Part shown: piece after piece, positions 7,470 to 16,585 of the stretch
How the letters are laid out: each line of letters begins with the position of its first letter
Numbering within the stretch: position 1 is the stretch's first letter
Assembly: GCA_963817615.1 (NCBI GenBank)
Contig: CAWFPH010000003.1
Coordinates: 1,736,001 to 1,800,000 of the forward strand
Direction: 5' to 3'
Source: FEN-1219 sp963817615
GTDB lineage: Bacteria; Pseudomonadota; Gammaproteobacteria; Steroidobacterales; Rariloculaceae
DNA: 64,000 nucleotides
The notes under the pieces: model-generated
Told to the model about the DNA's origin: nothing
Database searches by the model: none
What the model saw: the letters and a program-made list of their open reading frames with translations, nothing else
Position numbers and translations under genes: made by a program

Positions 7470-8324
7470 TTACGCGCGGCGGCGTGCCCCAAGCTGGGGA
7501 AACCGGATGGCCCGCACCTGCGCTTTGAAGAACGGAAAGTAGTCCGCGGTGCCGATCAGGTTGCCGCCCTCGACGCGCATCGGCACGCGGTAGCCGTCGA
7601 TCTCGCGAAAGTCGGACAAGTAGCCGCCGAACGGCTGCTCTCGGAAAATCCGCGCGGCGTTGGCATTGCTCCAACGCTGGATCATGACGCGGCTCGGCCG
7701 GCCGTCCGCCTCGACCGTCACGTCGACCGACTGCGAGAAGCCGCGATACGCGACGGTCGCGCGGGCGGTGTCGTCGTCGACCGGAGTCCAAGCCACGTTG
7801 GCGGCGGGAAGAAGGCTCGCGGGCACCCAGAACGCTCCCTCGGAAACCACGCGTCCGAAGGCCGAGCGGTGATGGTCGGCGCTGCCGGACACTCGGACGA
7901 CCGGAATCAACTGCAGCAACCAGAACCTCGTCCACGAGGTGTCCGGCGTCGCGCCGTCGGAGCCGCTGAGCACGCCCGTGTGCACGCGCCAGACGAGCCC
8001 GTGCGGCGGCGCGAGGATCTGACGCGCCGTCATGGGTCCGTATCGCGGCCGCTCCTTCGTGCCGAGCCCTATTTCACCCTCCATGTCGATTTCCACGAGC
8101 GACGCGAGCGGCGTGCCCGCCGCGATCGCGTAGCGGAAATAGCGGCGTGCCGGTTCCGGCAGATCCGCGACGGCCGCCGGATCGAATGCGACGCCGGCCG
8201 GTCCCGCGCGACGGCGAAGCGCTTGCCAAGCGCTTCGCTCCTTCAGAACGTCGGTACAGCGCCACACGAGCAGCGAGAGCGCACCGAGTGCAACGAGGCC
8301 CAGTGCAATCGCTAACCCATGCAT
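7470..8324 (-). CDS. DUF6544-like membrane-anchored protein
   Basis: 284 residues. One N-terminal membrane segment (MHGLAIALGLVALGALSLLVWRC) is followed by the signature ADLPEPARRYFRYAIAAG, then QILAPPHGLVWRVHTG, EGAFWVPASLLP, and near the end GYRVPMRVEGGNLIGTADYFPFFKAQV. This order is that of the DUF6544 (formerly DUF6920) family, whose function is unknown. The start is the ATG before HGLAIAL, because the open frame upstream has no family similarity. It is the downstream gene of the large permease on the same strand, 113 bp away. Confidence 0.72.
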   Translation of the reverse strand: MHGLAIALGLVALGALSLLVWRCTDVLKERSAWQALRRRAGPAGVAFDPAAVADLPEPARRYFRYAIAAGTPLASLVEIDMEGEIGLGTKERPRYGPMTARQILAPPHGLVWRVHTGVLSGSDGATPDTSWTRFWLLQLIPVVRVSGSADHHRSAFGRVVSEGAFWVPASLLPAANVAWTPVDDDTARATVAYRGFSQSVDVTVEADGRPSRVMIQRWSNANAARIFREQPFGGYLSDFREIDGYRVPMRVEGGNLIGTADYFPFFKAQVRAIRFPQLGARRRA

Positions 8325-8437
8325 GTGGATCGCAACTCCAGTAACCCGCGGATGCGCCCCGCTTGCTCGGCACCGTCGGTATGCACGTTGGCGGCCGCGC
8401 CCAGCATCTCGATGGCGTTCACCGTTGGCGACGCCGT

Positions 8438-10900
8438 TCAGTCCTGCCGCAAAGCGACCGCCGGATCCACGCGCACGGCCGAGCGCGCCGGTCGCAGACA
8501 GCCGACGAACGCGACCGCCACCAAGATGACGGCTGCAACGCACAACGTGAGCGCGTCGTCGGGCGCGACGCCGACCAGCTGCGCGCGCAGAATGCGGTTG
8601 ATGCCGAAGGAAGCGACCACGCCGAGCGCGAGGCCGACGGCGACGGGCGCCATGCCTTCGGCGAGCACGAGGCGGCGAATCGCCCATGGGCTCGCGCCGA
8701 GCGCCATGCGGATGCCGAGCTCGGTTCGCCGCTGCGCCACCGAGCGCGCGACGACCGCATAGAGCCCGATCACGGCCAGGAGCAGCGCGAGCGACGCATA
8801 GACGGGTGCGATCACTGCGTTCTTCGATAGATCGCGCAGGCCGCCCATCATCCGCGTCGATTCGAACTCGAGCCCCAGGCTCGCTTTCAGCGTCGAGTAG
8901 TCGGCCACCTCGAGCCTCGGATCGATCTCGGCCACCGCGTTGCGAACGGCGGCGGCCAAACCGTCCCACACCGACGTCGTCCGCGCGAAGAACCACGCCC
9001 GATCGGTCGGCTGCTGCGCGAACGGCACGTACGCAACCGGTCGGAACTCCTGGCGGCTCGCTTCATTCTGCATCACGTTGGAGACGACGCCGACGATCGT
9101 TCGCCATTCGCCGGGCTCGACGTGGTATTTGTCATAGACGCGAATGCGTCTCCCGATGGGGTTCTCGTTCGGGAAATGGGCGGCTGCGAAGCGCTGATTG
9201 ATCAGCGCGACCTGCGCAGCGCCGCGCCGATCCGCAGCCGTGAAGTCGCGGCCCGCCGCGACGGCGGCGCCGAGCGTGCGGAAATAGCCGGGACTCGCCA
9301 CGAATATCGGCGTCGGATGGCGGTCCTCCGCGTGACCTTCGATTTCCACGGCGCGCGGCTCGAAGTCGTCGACCGGCCGGCCGTTGCTGATCGCCGCCGA
9401 CTCCACACCGGGCAGCGCGCTCAACCTCGCTTGCAGCGCCTCGAAGAATTGCGACCGCGATTCCGCCGTGCGATAGCGCTCGCGGGGCAGCCCGATGTTG
9501 CCCATCAGCACGCGCTCCGGCGTTTGCACGCCGATGTCGGCGGTGACGATGTTCCACACGCTGCGGCCGAGCACGCCTGCACCGGCGATCAGCACCACGG
9601 CCAAGGCCATCTGCACAGCGACGAGCAGGCGCGAAAGGCGCTTCGCGCGGAGGCTCGCCGTCGCGCCGCGCGATTCGCCTTGCAGCGATCCGCTCACGTC
9701 GAGACGCCACAGGTGCGCGACCGGCGCGAGCGTGGCGACGACGGCGGCCGCGAGCGTCAACGCCATGAGATAGGCCGTCGTCGCGGGCGTCGGCGAGTAT
9801 TCGTAGCCGAGATAAGGGGTCTCCGCGGCCTTCGACCAGGCGCCGATTGCGGCGCTCGCAAGCCACGCGGCGCAAAGTCCCGCGATCGCAGCCAATGCAA
9901 GATGCTCGAGGAACAAGGCACGCGCGAGCCGCAGCCGCGGCGCGCCGAGGGCCGCGCGCGCGGACAGCTCGCGGCTTCGCGCCTGAGCCCTCCCCAGTGC
10001 GAGGTTCGCCGCGTTCGCAAACGCGATCGCGAGCACGAACCATGCGCCGAGCCACAACGAGCCGTAGAAGAGCTGCGCGGCGAGTCCCCGGCTCTCGCGG
10101 TAGTTGTTGACGCTCGGACGCACACCGCGGTTGCTGTCCGGATATTCCTGCCCCAGGCGCTCGTCGATGGCTTCGAGCTCGGCGCGCGCTTGGGCTTCCG
10201 TCGCACCGGGCGCGAGCCGGCCATACACGATGCCGCCGTTGAGCACGCGCTGCTCGAGCTCCGCCGTTACGGTCAGCGGCAGCCAGACGTCCTTCTTCGC
10301 CGGCGCCTCGAATCCGTCGGGCATCACGCCGACGACCGTGGCCGGCACGCCGTCGATCCGCACGCTCTGCCCGACGATGTCGCGGCGACCGCCGAGGCGG
10401 TTCTGCCAGTAGCGATAGCTTGCGATGACGACCGGCGGCGCGCCGGGGACCGCATCGGCCGCCTCGAACGCGCGGCCCAGAATCGGGCTCACCCCCGTCA
10501 AACGAAACACGTTCACGGTCCAGGCATCGGCCCACACCGTGCGACCGTCGCCGTTGCCTTCGGCGAGACTGATCGACCGCGGCGCCATGAAGGCCATTTC
10601 TTGGAACGCGTGCGCTTCCCGCCGCCAATGAGCGAAGTCGAAATACGAGACGCAGCAGCCGGCGTTCGGCGACTGCTCGTCGATATAGAGCACGCGGCCG
10701 CTGTCTTTGACGAGCGGCTGGCCGCGCAGCAATACCGTGTCGAGCACGCGAAAGGCCGTCGCGTTCAGCGCGATGGCCAGCGACAACGTGAGGACCGTTG
10801 CGGCACAGAAACCGGGCGCGCGGCTCAGCGCGCGCAGCGCGAGCCGCGTGTCGTAGGCCAACGGCTCGAGTCGAGCGACGACACCGCGCACGCGCGTCAC
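8438..10900 (-). CDS. orphan MacB/FtsX-type ABC permease (ADOP family)
   Basis: 820 residues. The N-terminal YDTRLALRALSRAPGFCAATVLTLSLAIA, the extracytoplasmic MacB_PCD-like domain (GVSPILGRAF, VIASYRYWQNRLGG, VVGVMPDGFEAP) and three membrane helices are repeated: the second half again has a helix (LLVAVQMALAVVLIAGAGVL), a periplasmic domain and final FtsX helices with GIRMALGASPWAIRRLVLAEG. This duplicated layout is the ADOP (acidobacterial duplicated orphan permease) family. No ATPase gene is adjacent, as is usual for these proteins. Starts with GTG. Substrate unknown. Confidence 0.85.
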   Translation of the reverse strand: MTRVRGVVARLEPLAYDTRLALRALSRAPGFCAATVLTLSLAIALNATAFRVLDTVLLRGQPLVKDSGRVLYIDEQSPNAGCCVSYFDFAHWRREAHAFQEMAFMAPRSISLAEGNGDGRTVWADAWTVNVFRLTGVSPILGRAFEAADAVPGAPPVVIASYRYWQNRLGGRRDIVGQSVRIDGVPATVVGVMPDGFEAPAKKDVWLPLTVTAELEQRVLNGGIVYGRLAPGATEAQARAELEAIDERLGQEYPDSNRGVRPSVNNYRESRGLAAQLFYGSLWLGAWFVLAIAFANAANLALGRAQARSRELSARAALGAPRLRLARALFLEHLALAAIAGLCAAWLASAAIGAWSKAAETPYLGYEYSPTPATTAYLMALTLAAAVVATLAPVAHLWRLDVSGSLQGESRGATASLRAKRLSRLLVAVQMALAVVLIAGAGVLGRSVWNIVTADIGVQTPERVLMGNIGLPRERYRTAESRSQFFEALQARLSALPGVESAAISNGRPVDDFEPRAVEIEGHAEDRHPTPIFVASPGYFRTLGAAVAAGRDFTAADRRGAAQVALINQRFAAAHFPNENPIGRRIRVYDKYHVEPGEWRTIVGVVSNVMQNEASRQEFRPVAYVPFAQQPTDRAWFFARTTSVWDGLAAAVRNAVAEIDPRLEVADYSTLKASLGLEFESTRMMGGLRDLSKNAVIAPVYASLALLLAVIGLYAVVARSVAQRRTELGIRMALGASPWAIRRLVLAEGMAPVAVGLALGVVASFGINRILRAQLVGVAPDDALTLCVAAVILVAVAFVGCLRPARSAVRVDPAVALRQD

Positions 10901-10975
10901 TTCGCGGGCGACTCGATGATAAAAGGGTAAGCGGCCGCGGCCACCTGACCGCGCGCGCGAATGACAGTCATGTCG

Positions 10976-11467
10976 TTACTCCGGATCGAGCGTGACGAGC
11001 GGCTGGCCGTCGGGAACGATCATCACCGCGATCGCGCGCGCGGGCTCGGTCGCGCTCGCGCTCTCCGCGATGATGTGATGCGCGCCGACCGGCTCGAAGA
11101 AGCTGCCGCCGGCTTTCACGATCTGCACGGGCTGCCCTTCCACGCCCAGCCGTACGGTGCCCTCCGTCACGTAGACGTACACCGAGCCCGGGTGATGATG
11201 GCCGCGCGGATGATGCTCGGGGGTCGAAGCCGGCCCTTGCTTCGGCGCGAACGTGAGCGGCACCACCACCAGATTCTTGCCGGGCGCATCGGCGAGCGGA
11301 GCCGACAGCATCGGCGGTGGTGCGGCGCGCGAGGGCGCGGCCGCGGCTGCGTGCTCCTGGGCGCCGGCAGCGGCCGCGATTGCGAGCGCAGCGGCGCTCG
11401 CGGCAAGCACGCTCAGCGCACGCAACGCGCGGCCTCGCGCAGACGGTTCGACCTGGGCATTCTTCAT
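10976..11467 (-). CDS. exported cupin-domain protein
   Basis: 163 residues. A long Ala-rich signal peptide (ALRALSVLAASAAALAIAAAAGAQ) leads to a cupin barrel with motif 1 EHHPRGHHHPGSVYVYVTEGTVRLG (His-rich metal site) and motif 2 region GGSFFEPVGAHHIIAESASATEP. It probably binds a divalent metal in the periplasm; no substrate can be assigned. It is next to the orphan permease gene, 75 bp upstream of it on the same strand. The 261 bp between this gene and the next (11468-11728) hold no gene I can see. Confidence 0.82.
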   Translation of the reverse strand: MKNAQVEPSARGRALRALSVLAASAAALAIAAAAGAQEHAAAAAPSRAAPPPMLSAPLADAPGKNLVVVPLTFAPKQGPASTPEHHPRGHHHPGSVYVYVTEGTVRLGVEGQPVQIVKAGGSFFEPVGAHHIIAESASATEPARAIAVMIVPDGQPLVTLDPE

Positions 11468-11728
11468 GTTGGAGCTCCTGTCGCGATGTCCGAGGGCAAT
11501 GCACGACGGCAGTGTTCGACGGCCGCCGTCGAGGCAGCTTGCAGCAATCGCCGTGCCAGTGAACGGCGGGCTCGGAACGGCCGAACCGGCGGGCGCCGCG
11601 GCATCTTAATGCCGCTGCGGCGCGTCCCGAAATCACGAGCGGCGTCCCGGTTTCGAGACCGCAGAGCGTCGGGCCCGCGTGACGCCGGCGGAACGAGGCG
11701 GAACGAGGCGGAGCCGGCCGGCCGCGAT

Positions 11729-12310
11729 TCAGAGCAGGTCGGCGCCCGCCCCGAGCAGCGTGGCGACGCCGAGCACCGCGAACAGCGCGGCCGCGACGGC
11801 ACGAACGATCTTCATCGGGATCCTCGTCGCGAGCCGATCGCCGACGAACACGGCCGGAACGTCGGCAAGCAGCATGCCGAGCGTGGTCCCGATCACGACT
11901 ACGACGGGCGTGCCGTAGTGCGCGGCGAGCGCCACGGTCGCGATTTGGGTCTTGTCGCCGATCTCCGCCAGAAAGAAGGTAATCGACGTGGCACCGAACA
12001 CGCCGAAGCGCCTCGCGACCTTCGTCTCGTCCTCGTCGATCCGGTCCGGGATCAACGTCCAGACGGCCATCGCGAGGAACGACAGGCCGAGGATCAAGCG
12101 CAGCAACTGCGGGTTCACCGCCGTGCCGATCCATGCGCCGAGCGCACCGGCAAGGCCATGGTTCACCGCCGTCGCAACGAGTATTCCAAGGATGATCGGC
12201 AACGGCCGCTTGAAGCGCGCCGCGAGCAGGAACGCGAGCAGCTGCGTCTTGTCGCCGATCTCGGCGAACGCCACGACTCCGATCGATACCAACAGGGATT
12301 CCACGTGCAT
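11729..12310 (-). CDS. GDT1/TMEM165 (UPF0016) family cation transporter
   Basis: 193 residues, six membrane segments in two homologous halves. Each half carries the family signature: VAFAEIGDKTQLLAF near the start and FFLAEIGDKTQIATV in the middle (E-x-G-D-K-T). Members transport Mn2+ and/or Ca2+; bacterial relatives such as Vibrio MneA export manganese. The acidic motifs are intact in both halves, so it should be active. I saw no clear yybP-ykoY manganese riboswitch in the 88 bp upstream. Confidence 0.92.
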   Translation of the reverse strand: MHVESLLVSIGVVAFAEIGDKTQLLAFLLAARFKRPLPIILGILVATAVNHGLAGALGAWIGTAVNPQLLRLILGLSFLAMAVWTLIPDRIDEDETKVARRFGVFGATSITFFLAEIGDKTQIATVALAAHYGTPVVVVIGTTLGMLLADVPAVFVGDRLATRIPMKIVRAVAAALFAVLGVATLLGAGADLL

Positions 12311-12398
12311 GCCGAGAACCGGTTGCCGCGGACATGGCGCCTGACGATAGCACGAGTCCCCGGCGGCGCAAGGGCTGCAGCGCCGGCGATCGTGCGCG

Positions 12399-13472
12399 TC
12401 AGAGGTCTGCGCCGCGCGGCTTCAGCAGCTCCATCTGACCTCGTCGCGTCACGCGCTGATCGAACAGCCCCCACGCGCCCTCCTCGCCGTGCCACGCGCC
12501 GCCGGTCGCGGCTTTCGCGTACTCGGTCGCGCGGGTCTCGAAGAAGTTCGCGTGCTCGACGCCGTTCAGCTGCGCGGTGAGCCACGGCAACGGGTGCGCC
12601 TGCACGCCGTAGAGCGTGGGCAAGCCGAGCTGCTTGAGCCGCCAGTCGGCGATGTAGCGAATATAGGCCTTCACCTCCTCGGCGCCGAGCCCCTCGATCG
12701 GGCCGAGCTCGAACGCGAGATCGATGAAGCGATCCTCGAGGCGTACGACGGTGCGCGCGCATTCGACCACGTCGTCGCGTACCGCATCGGTCAACGCGCC
12801 GGTCTCGTTCGCGAACGTGTGGAACAGCCGCACGATGCCCTCGCAGTGCAGCGTCTCGTCGCGCACGGACCACGACACCACTTGACCCATGCCGCGCATC
12901 TTGTTGTGCCGTGGAAAGTTCAGCAGGATCGCGAAGCTCGCGAAGAGCTGCAAGCCTTCGGCGAAGCCGCCGAACATCGCGAGCGTGCGCAGGATGTCGG
13001 CCTCGGTCGCAACGCCGAACGTCTGCAGATAGTCGTGCTTGTCGCGCATTGCCGCGTAATCGAGAAACGCGGCGAACTCGCTGTCGGGCATGCCGAGCGT
13101 CTCGAGCAGCAGCGCATAGGCCGCGATATGCACGGTCTCCATGTTCGCGAACGCCGCCAGCATCATCTTGATCTCGGTCGGCCGGAACACGTGCGCGTAG
13201 CGCTCCATGTAGTTGTTCTGGACCTCGATGTCCGACTGCGTGAAGAACCGGAACACCTGCGTGAGCAAGTTGCGCTCGGCGTCGCTGAGCCGGGTGCTCC
13301 AGTCCTTGCAGTCCTCGCCGAGCGGAATCTCCTCCGGCATCCAGTGGATCTGCTGTTGGCGGCGCCAGAAGTCGAGCGCCCAGGGGTAACGCAGCGGTTT
13401 GTAGCTCACGCTCGGCGTGAGAAGCCCGGGCGCTGTGAGCAGTGCGAGCTGATCGCGGCTCGTTACTGGCAT
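12399..13472 (-). CDS. nrdB: class I ribonucleotide reductase, beta (radical) subunit
   Basis: 357 residues. The di-iron ligands can be followed: Asp81 (TQSDIEVQNNY), Glu112 and His115 (NMETVHIAAY), Glu172 (GFAEGLQLF), Glu206 and His209 (VRDETLHCEG). The radical tyrosine is Tyr119, so this is a Tyr-radical enzyme. It supplies the radical to NrdA for making dNDPs from NDPs. The start MPVTSRDQLALL overlaps the end of nrdA by 10 bp, so the genes are translationally coupled and share the upstream riboswitch. Overall it resembles the short alphaproteobacterial-type NrdB. Confidence 0.95.
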   Translation of the reverse strand: MPVTSRDQLALLTAPGLLTPSVSYKPLRYPWALDFWRRQQQIHWMPEEIPLGEDCKDWSTRLSDAERNLLTQVFRFFTQSDIEVQNNYMERYAHVFRPTEIKMMLAAFANMETVHIAAYALLLETLGMPDSEFAAFLDYAAMRDKHDYLQTFGVATEADILRTLAMFGGFAEGLQLFASFAILLNFPRHNKMRGMGQVVSWSVRDETLHCEGIVRLFHTFANETGALTDAVRDDVVECARTVVRLEDRFIDLAFELGPIEGLGAEEVKAYIRYIADWRLKQLGLPTLYGVQAHPLPWLTAQLNGVEHANFFETRATEYAKAATGGAWHGEEGAWGLFDQRVTRRGQMELLKPRGADL

Positions 13473-15280
13473 GCGAGGCACTCGTCGTATTTGTCGCCGT
13501 CGGCTTCGAGCGGGCGCACGGGCCGGGCGCGCGTATTGTCGCCGTCGACGCCGGCGAAGCCCGCTCGCTGCACGGACTTCGAGCGGCAGTAGTACAGGCT
13601 CTTGATGCCGCGTTCCCAGGCGGTCCAATGCAGCATCAACAGGTCCCATTTGTGGATGTCACTGCGCAGATAGAGGTTCAGCGACTGTCCCTGGCATACG
13701 AGCGGCGCGCGATCGCCCGCGAGCTCGATCACCCAGCGCTGATCGATTTCGAAGGCGGTGCGGAACACCGCTTTCTCGTGCTCGTCGAGCTCGGCAAGGT
13801 GCTGCACCGAACCCTCGTGCGCGAGGATCGAATGCCAAGTCTCCTCCGTGTTCAAGCCCTTGCGCTCGAGCACGCGCGTGAGCGCCGGATTGCGCACGCT
13901 GAACGAACCCGATAGCGTCTTGTGCGTGTAAACGTTCGCCGGGATCGGCTCGATGCAAGCGCTCGCGCCGCCGCAGATCACGCTGATGCTCGCGGTCGGC
14001 GCAATCGCGAGCTTGTGACTGAAGCGCTCCGCGACGCCGCGCTCGGCCGCGTCGGGACACGCGCCGCGCTCGACCGCGAGCCGGCGCGACGCCGCGTCGG
14101 CCGCGCGGCGCAAATGCCGGAACATCCGTTGGTTTGCCGCTCGCGCGAGCGCGCTCTCGAACGGGATGCCGTTCAACTGCAGGTACGAATGAAAGCCCAT
14201 TGCGCCCAGACCCACCGAGCGCTCGCGGCCCGCGGAGTAGCGGGCCGCAGCCATGCTCTCGGGCGCGCGCTCGATGAAGTCCTGCAGCACGTTGTCGAGC
14301 ATCCGCAGCACGTCCTCGACGAACTTCGGCTCCTCGCTCCAGTCGTCCCAGGTCTCGAAATTCACGGACGCGAGGCAGCAAACCGCCGTGCGCGTGCGGC
14401 CGTGCTGGTCGCGGCCGGTCGGCAGCAGGATCTCGCTGCAGAGATTCGATTGGCGCACGCGTAAGCCTACGGCGCGCTGATGCTCGGCGAGCTGCGAGTT
14501 CGCGGTATCGATGAACAGCAAATACGGCTCCCCGGTTTGCAGCCGCGTCTCGAGCAGCCGCTGCCAGAGCTGCCGAGCCGACACGTGCCGCAACGGCTCG
14601 CCGGTGCGCGGGCTGCGCAACGCGAACGGCTCGTCGTCGCGCACGGCGTGCATGAACTCGTCCGTGATGCAGACGCCATGATGGAGGTTCAGGCTCTTCC
14701 GGTTGAAGTCGCCCGACGGCTTGCGGATCTCGACGAACTCCTCGATCTCGGGGTGATCCACGTCCAAATACACCGCGGCCGAGCCGCGGCGCAGCGACCC
14801 CTGCGAGATCGCAAGCGTCAACGAGTCCATCACGCGGACGAACGGAATGATGCCCGACGTCTCGCCGGAGCCGCGCACGGGCTCACCGATCGACCGCACG
14901 TCGCCCCAATAGGTGCCGATGCCGCCGCCGTTCGAGGCGAGCCACACGTTCTCGGTCCACGTGCCGACGATACTCGCGAGGTCGTCCTCGACCGCGTTCA
15001 GAAAGCAGGAGATCGGCAGCCCGCGCTCGGTGCCGCCGTTGCTCAAGATCGGAGTGGCCGGCATGAACCAGAGGCGCGACATGTAGTCGTAGAGCCGCTG
15101 CGCGTGCGTGGCATCGTCGGCGTAGGCGCGCGCGACGCGCGCGAATAGATCCTGCGGCCCTTCGCCGGGCAACAGATACCGGTCCCGGAGCGTCGCACGC
15201 CCGAACGGCGTGAGCAGCTCGTCGCGGCGTGGATCGATCGAAAGCGGCTGGTCGAAAACGTGCGCTGCCTGTGTCGCCAC
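13463..15280 (-). CDS. nrdA: class I ribonucleotide reductase, alpha (catalytic) subunit
   Basis: 605 residues. Catalytic residues are visible: Cys92 (LPISCFLN), Asn279-Leu-Cys281-Ser-Glu283 (thiyl Cys and Glu), Cys301/302 (AVCCLASVNF) and a C-terminal redox pair in ECLACQ. There is no N-terminal ATP-cone, so dATP inhibition through that site is not expected. The GTG at 15280 is chosen because GGGAGGG lies five bases upstream; another GTG at 15364 extends the frame by 28 residues without a ribosome site. A cobalamin riboswitch lies just upstream, implying repression when B12 is plentiful and a B12-dependent class II enzyme elsewhere. Confidence 0.95.
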   Translation of the reverse strand: MATQAAHVFDQPLSIDPRRDELLTPFGRATLRDRYLLPGEGPQDLFARVARAYADDATHAQRLYDYMSRLWFMPATPILSNGGTERGLPISCFLNAVEDDLASIVGTWTENVWLASNGGGIGTYWGDVRSIGEPVRGSGETSGIIPFVRVMDSLTLAISQGSLRRGSAAVYLDVDHPEIEEFVEIRKPSGDFNRKSLNLHHGVCITDEFMHAVRDDEPFALRSPRTGEPLRHVSARQLWQRLLETRLQTGEPYLLFIDTANSQLAEHQRAVGLRVRQSNLCSEILLPTGRDQHGRTRTAVCCLASVNFETWDDWSEEPKFVEDVLRMLDNVLQDFIERAPESMAAARYSAGRERSVGLGAMGFHSYLQLNGIPFESALARAANQRMFRHLRRAADAASRRLAVERGACPDAAERGVAERFSHKLAIAPTASISVICGGASACIEPIPANVYTHKTLSGSFSVRNPALTRVLERKGLNTEETWHSILAHEGSVQHLAELDEHEKAVFRTAFEIDQRWVIELAGDRAPLVCQGQSLNLYLRSDIHKWDLLMLHWTAWERGIKSLYYCRSKSVQRAGFAGVDGDNTRARPVRPLEADGDKYDECLACQ

Positions 15281-15285
15281 CTGGT

Positions 15286-15292
15286 CCCTCCC
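15286..15292 (-). promoter_or_regulatory. ribosome binding site deciding the nrdA start
   Basis: GGGAGGG on the minus strand, five bases before the GTG at 15280. CTGGTC about 65 bases upstream in the leader is complementary to GACCAG overlapping this site, which could let the riboswitch control access to it (inference). Confidence 0.6.
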
Positions 15293-15384
15293 GAGATCGT
15301 TGCGGATGGGCGGTAGGCGTTCGACCGCGAGCACGCTCGAGGCAGCCGGGCGCCTGACCAGCACACCCCGGCTGTCAGTTGCAC

Positions 15385-15545
15385 GCGCGCGGCCGGTCTC
15401 CTGGCTCGCCGCTCGGTGGAAGCGTCCGCCTTCCCAAGGCGCGCGGCCTCAGTGGCATGAATGGACGATCCGTTGCGGCCTACAGTTGCGGGGGCAGCTC
15501 CGGAGTAGGGGCTTTCGCCCGGCACCGGATTCCCTTTTCATCGCA
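15385..15545 (-). ncRNA. cobalamin (B12) riboswitch controlling nrdAB
   Basis: Read on the minus strand, the leader begins AAAAGGGAATCCGGTGC, passes CTCCGGAGCTGCCCCCGC with AACTGTAGGC, then CATGCCACTGAGGC, and ends with the B12 box GAGCCAGGAGACCGGCC at 15407-15391. These are the conserved blocks of the cobalamin riboswitch in the right order. The expression platform must lie within the next 105 bases before the nrdA GTG. A small palindrome (CGCACGTTCGTGCG, 15542-15555) sits at its 5' edge. Confidence 0.93.
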
Positions 15546-15645
15546 CGTTCGTGCGAACCGCTGCGCCCCAAGATATTGGGTCCGCGCGGGCGCTCTTGTC
15601 AATCTATTGTGCTCGCGCCGCGAATGAGCTGGTAGCATTCGGCCC

Positions 15646-16575
15646 ATGGGCTCGGCACGGATCTCGTTCTCGAAGCTCGGCGCGGCGCTGCTTTGCTTGA
15701 CCGCGCTCACGACCCCGGCCGCCGCCGACCGCAGCGTCGCCATCACGATCGACGACCTGCCGCGCGGCGCCGACGGCGGCCCGCGGACGCCGGCGGCGAT
15801 CGAGTCGATGACGCAGCGGCTGCTGCGGCCGTTTCGCGAGCAGCAAATTCCGGTGATCGGCTTCGTGAACGAGAGTCGCGGCGCGGACCTCGGCGCCGAC
15901 GGCCTGCGCCGCGTGCTCGACCTGTGGCTCGACGCAGGCGCCGATCTCGGCAATCATTCCTACTCGCACCTCGATCCGAACAGCGTGCCGCTCGACGAGG
16001 TGACGGCCGACATCGCGCGCGGCGAGCCGCTGCTCGAGGCCGCGCTCGCGGCGCACGGTCGCAAGCTCGAGTATTACCGTCATCCGTTCCTGCACACCGG
16101 CCCGACGCCGGAGGTCAAAGCCGGCCTCCAGGCGTTCCTCGACGCGCAGGGCTATCGCGTCGCGCCGGTCACGTTCGATACCGCCGACTACGAGTTCGCG
16201 GCGCTGTACACGAAGTCCGCGTATCGCGATCGCGTGCGCCAGGCGTACCTGCCGTACATGGAAGCCGTCGTCGCGTTCTTCGAATCGCGCGCGATCGAGG
16301 TGGTCGGCCGCGAGTTCCCGCAGATCCTGCTGATCCACGCGAACGAGCTGAACGCCGACCTCATGCCGGACCTGCTCGCGATGTTCCGCCGGCGCGGCTA
16401 CACGTTCGTCACGCTCGAGGATGCGCTCGCGGATGAGGCGTATGCGCTGCCGGACGGCTACGTCGGACGCGGCGGCTTCTCGTGGATCCATCGCTGGTCG
16501 AAGACGAAGGGCATGCCGCCGAAGGGCGAGCCGGATCCGCCGGACTGGGTGCAGAAAGGGTTTGCGCAGCGCTGA
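15646..16575 (+). CDS. exported polysaccharide deacetylase family protein
   Basis: 309 residues. A signal peptide (SFSKLGAALLCLTALTTPAAA) precedes a NodB-type domain: motif 1 VAITIDDLPRG with the Asp-Asp pair, motif 2 NHSYSHLD supplying the metal-binding histidines, then YYRHPFLHTGPTPEV and a C-terminal LLIHANELNADLMPDLLAMFRRRGYTFVTLEDAL, typical of the end of the barrel. It would hydrolyse N-acetyl or related groups of a cell-surface glycan in the periplasm. It is divergent from the nrdAB leader. Confidence 0.87.
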   Translation: MGSARISFSKLGAALLCLTALTTPAAADRSVAITIDDLPRGADGGPRTPAAIESMTQRLLRPFREQQIPVIGFVNESRGADLGADGLRRVLDLWLDAGADLGNHSYSHLDPNSVPLDEVTADIARGEPLLEAALAAHGRKLEYYRHPFLHTGPTPEVKAGLQAFLDAQGYRVAPVTFDTADYEFAALYTKSAYRDRVRQAYLPYMEAVVAFFESRAIEVVGREFPQILLIHANELNADLMPDLLAMFRRRGYTFVTLEDALADEAYALPDGYVGRGGFSWIHRWSKTKGMPPKGEPDPPDWVQKGFAQR

Positions 16576-16585
16576 CGTTGCCGCG

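Noticed and set aside
10968..12371. 467-residue minus-strand ORF
   Set aside because: It is a frame shadow of the GDT1 and cupin genes; composition is Arg/Ala-rich with no motifs, while the two other frames carry clear families.
12311..12398. Manganese (yybP-ykoY) riboswitch before the GDT1 gene
   Set aside because: None of the conserved blocks of that element could be seen in the 88-bp gap.
13463..15364. Possible B12-dependent (class II) nature of NrdA because of the riboswitch
   Set aside because: A complete di-iron NrdB follows, coupled to nrdA, and the sequence aligns with class I alpha subunits; the riboswitch fits control of a B12-independent alternative.
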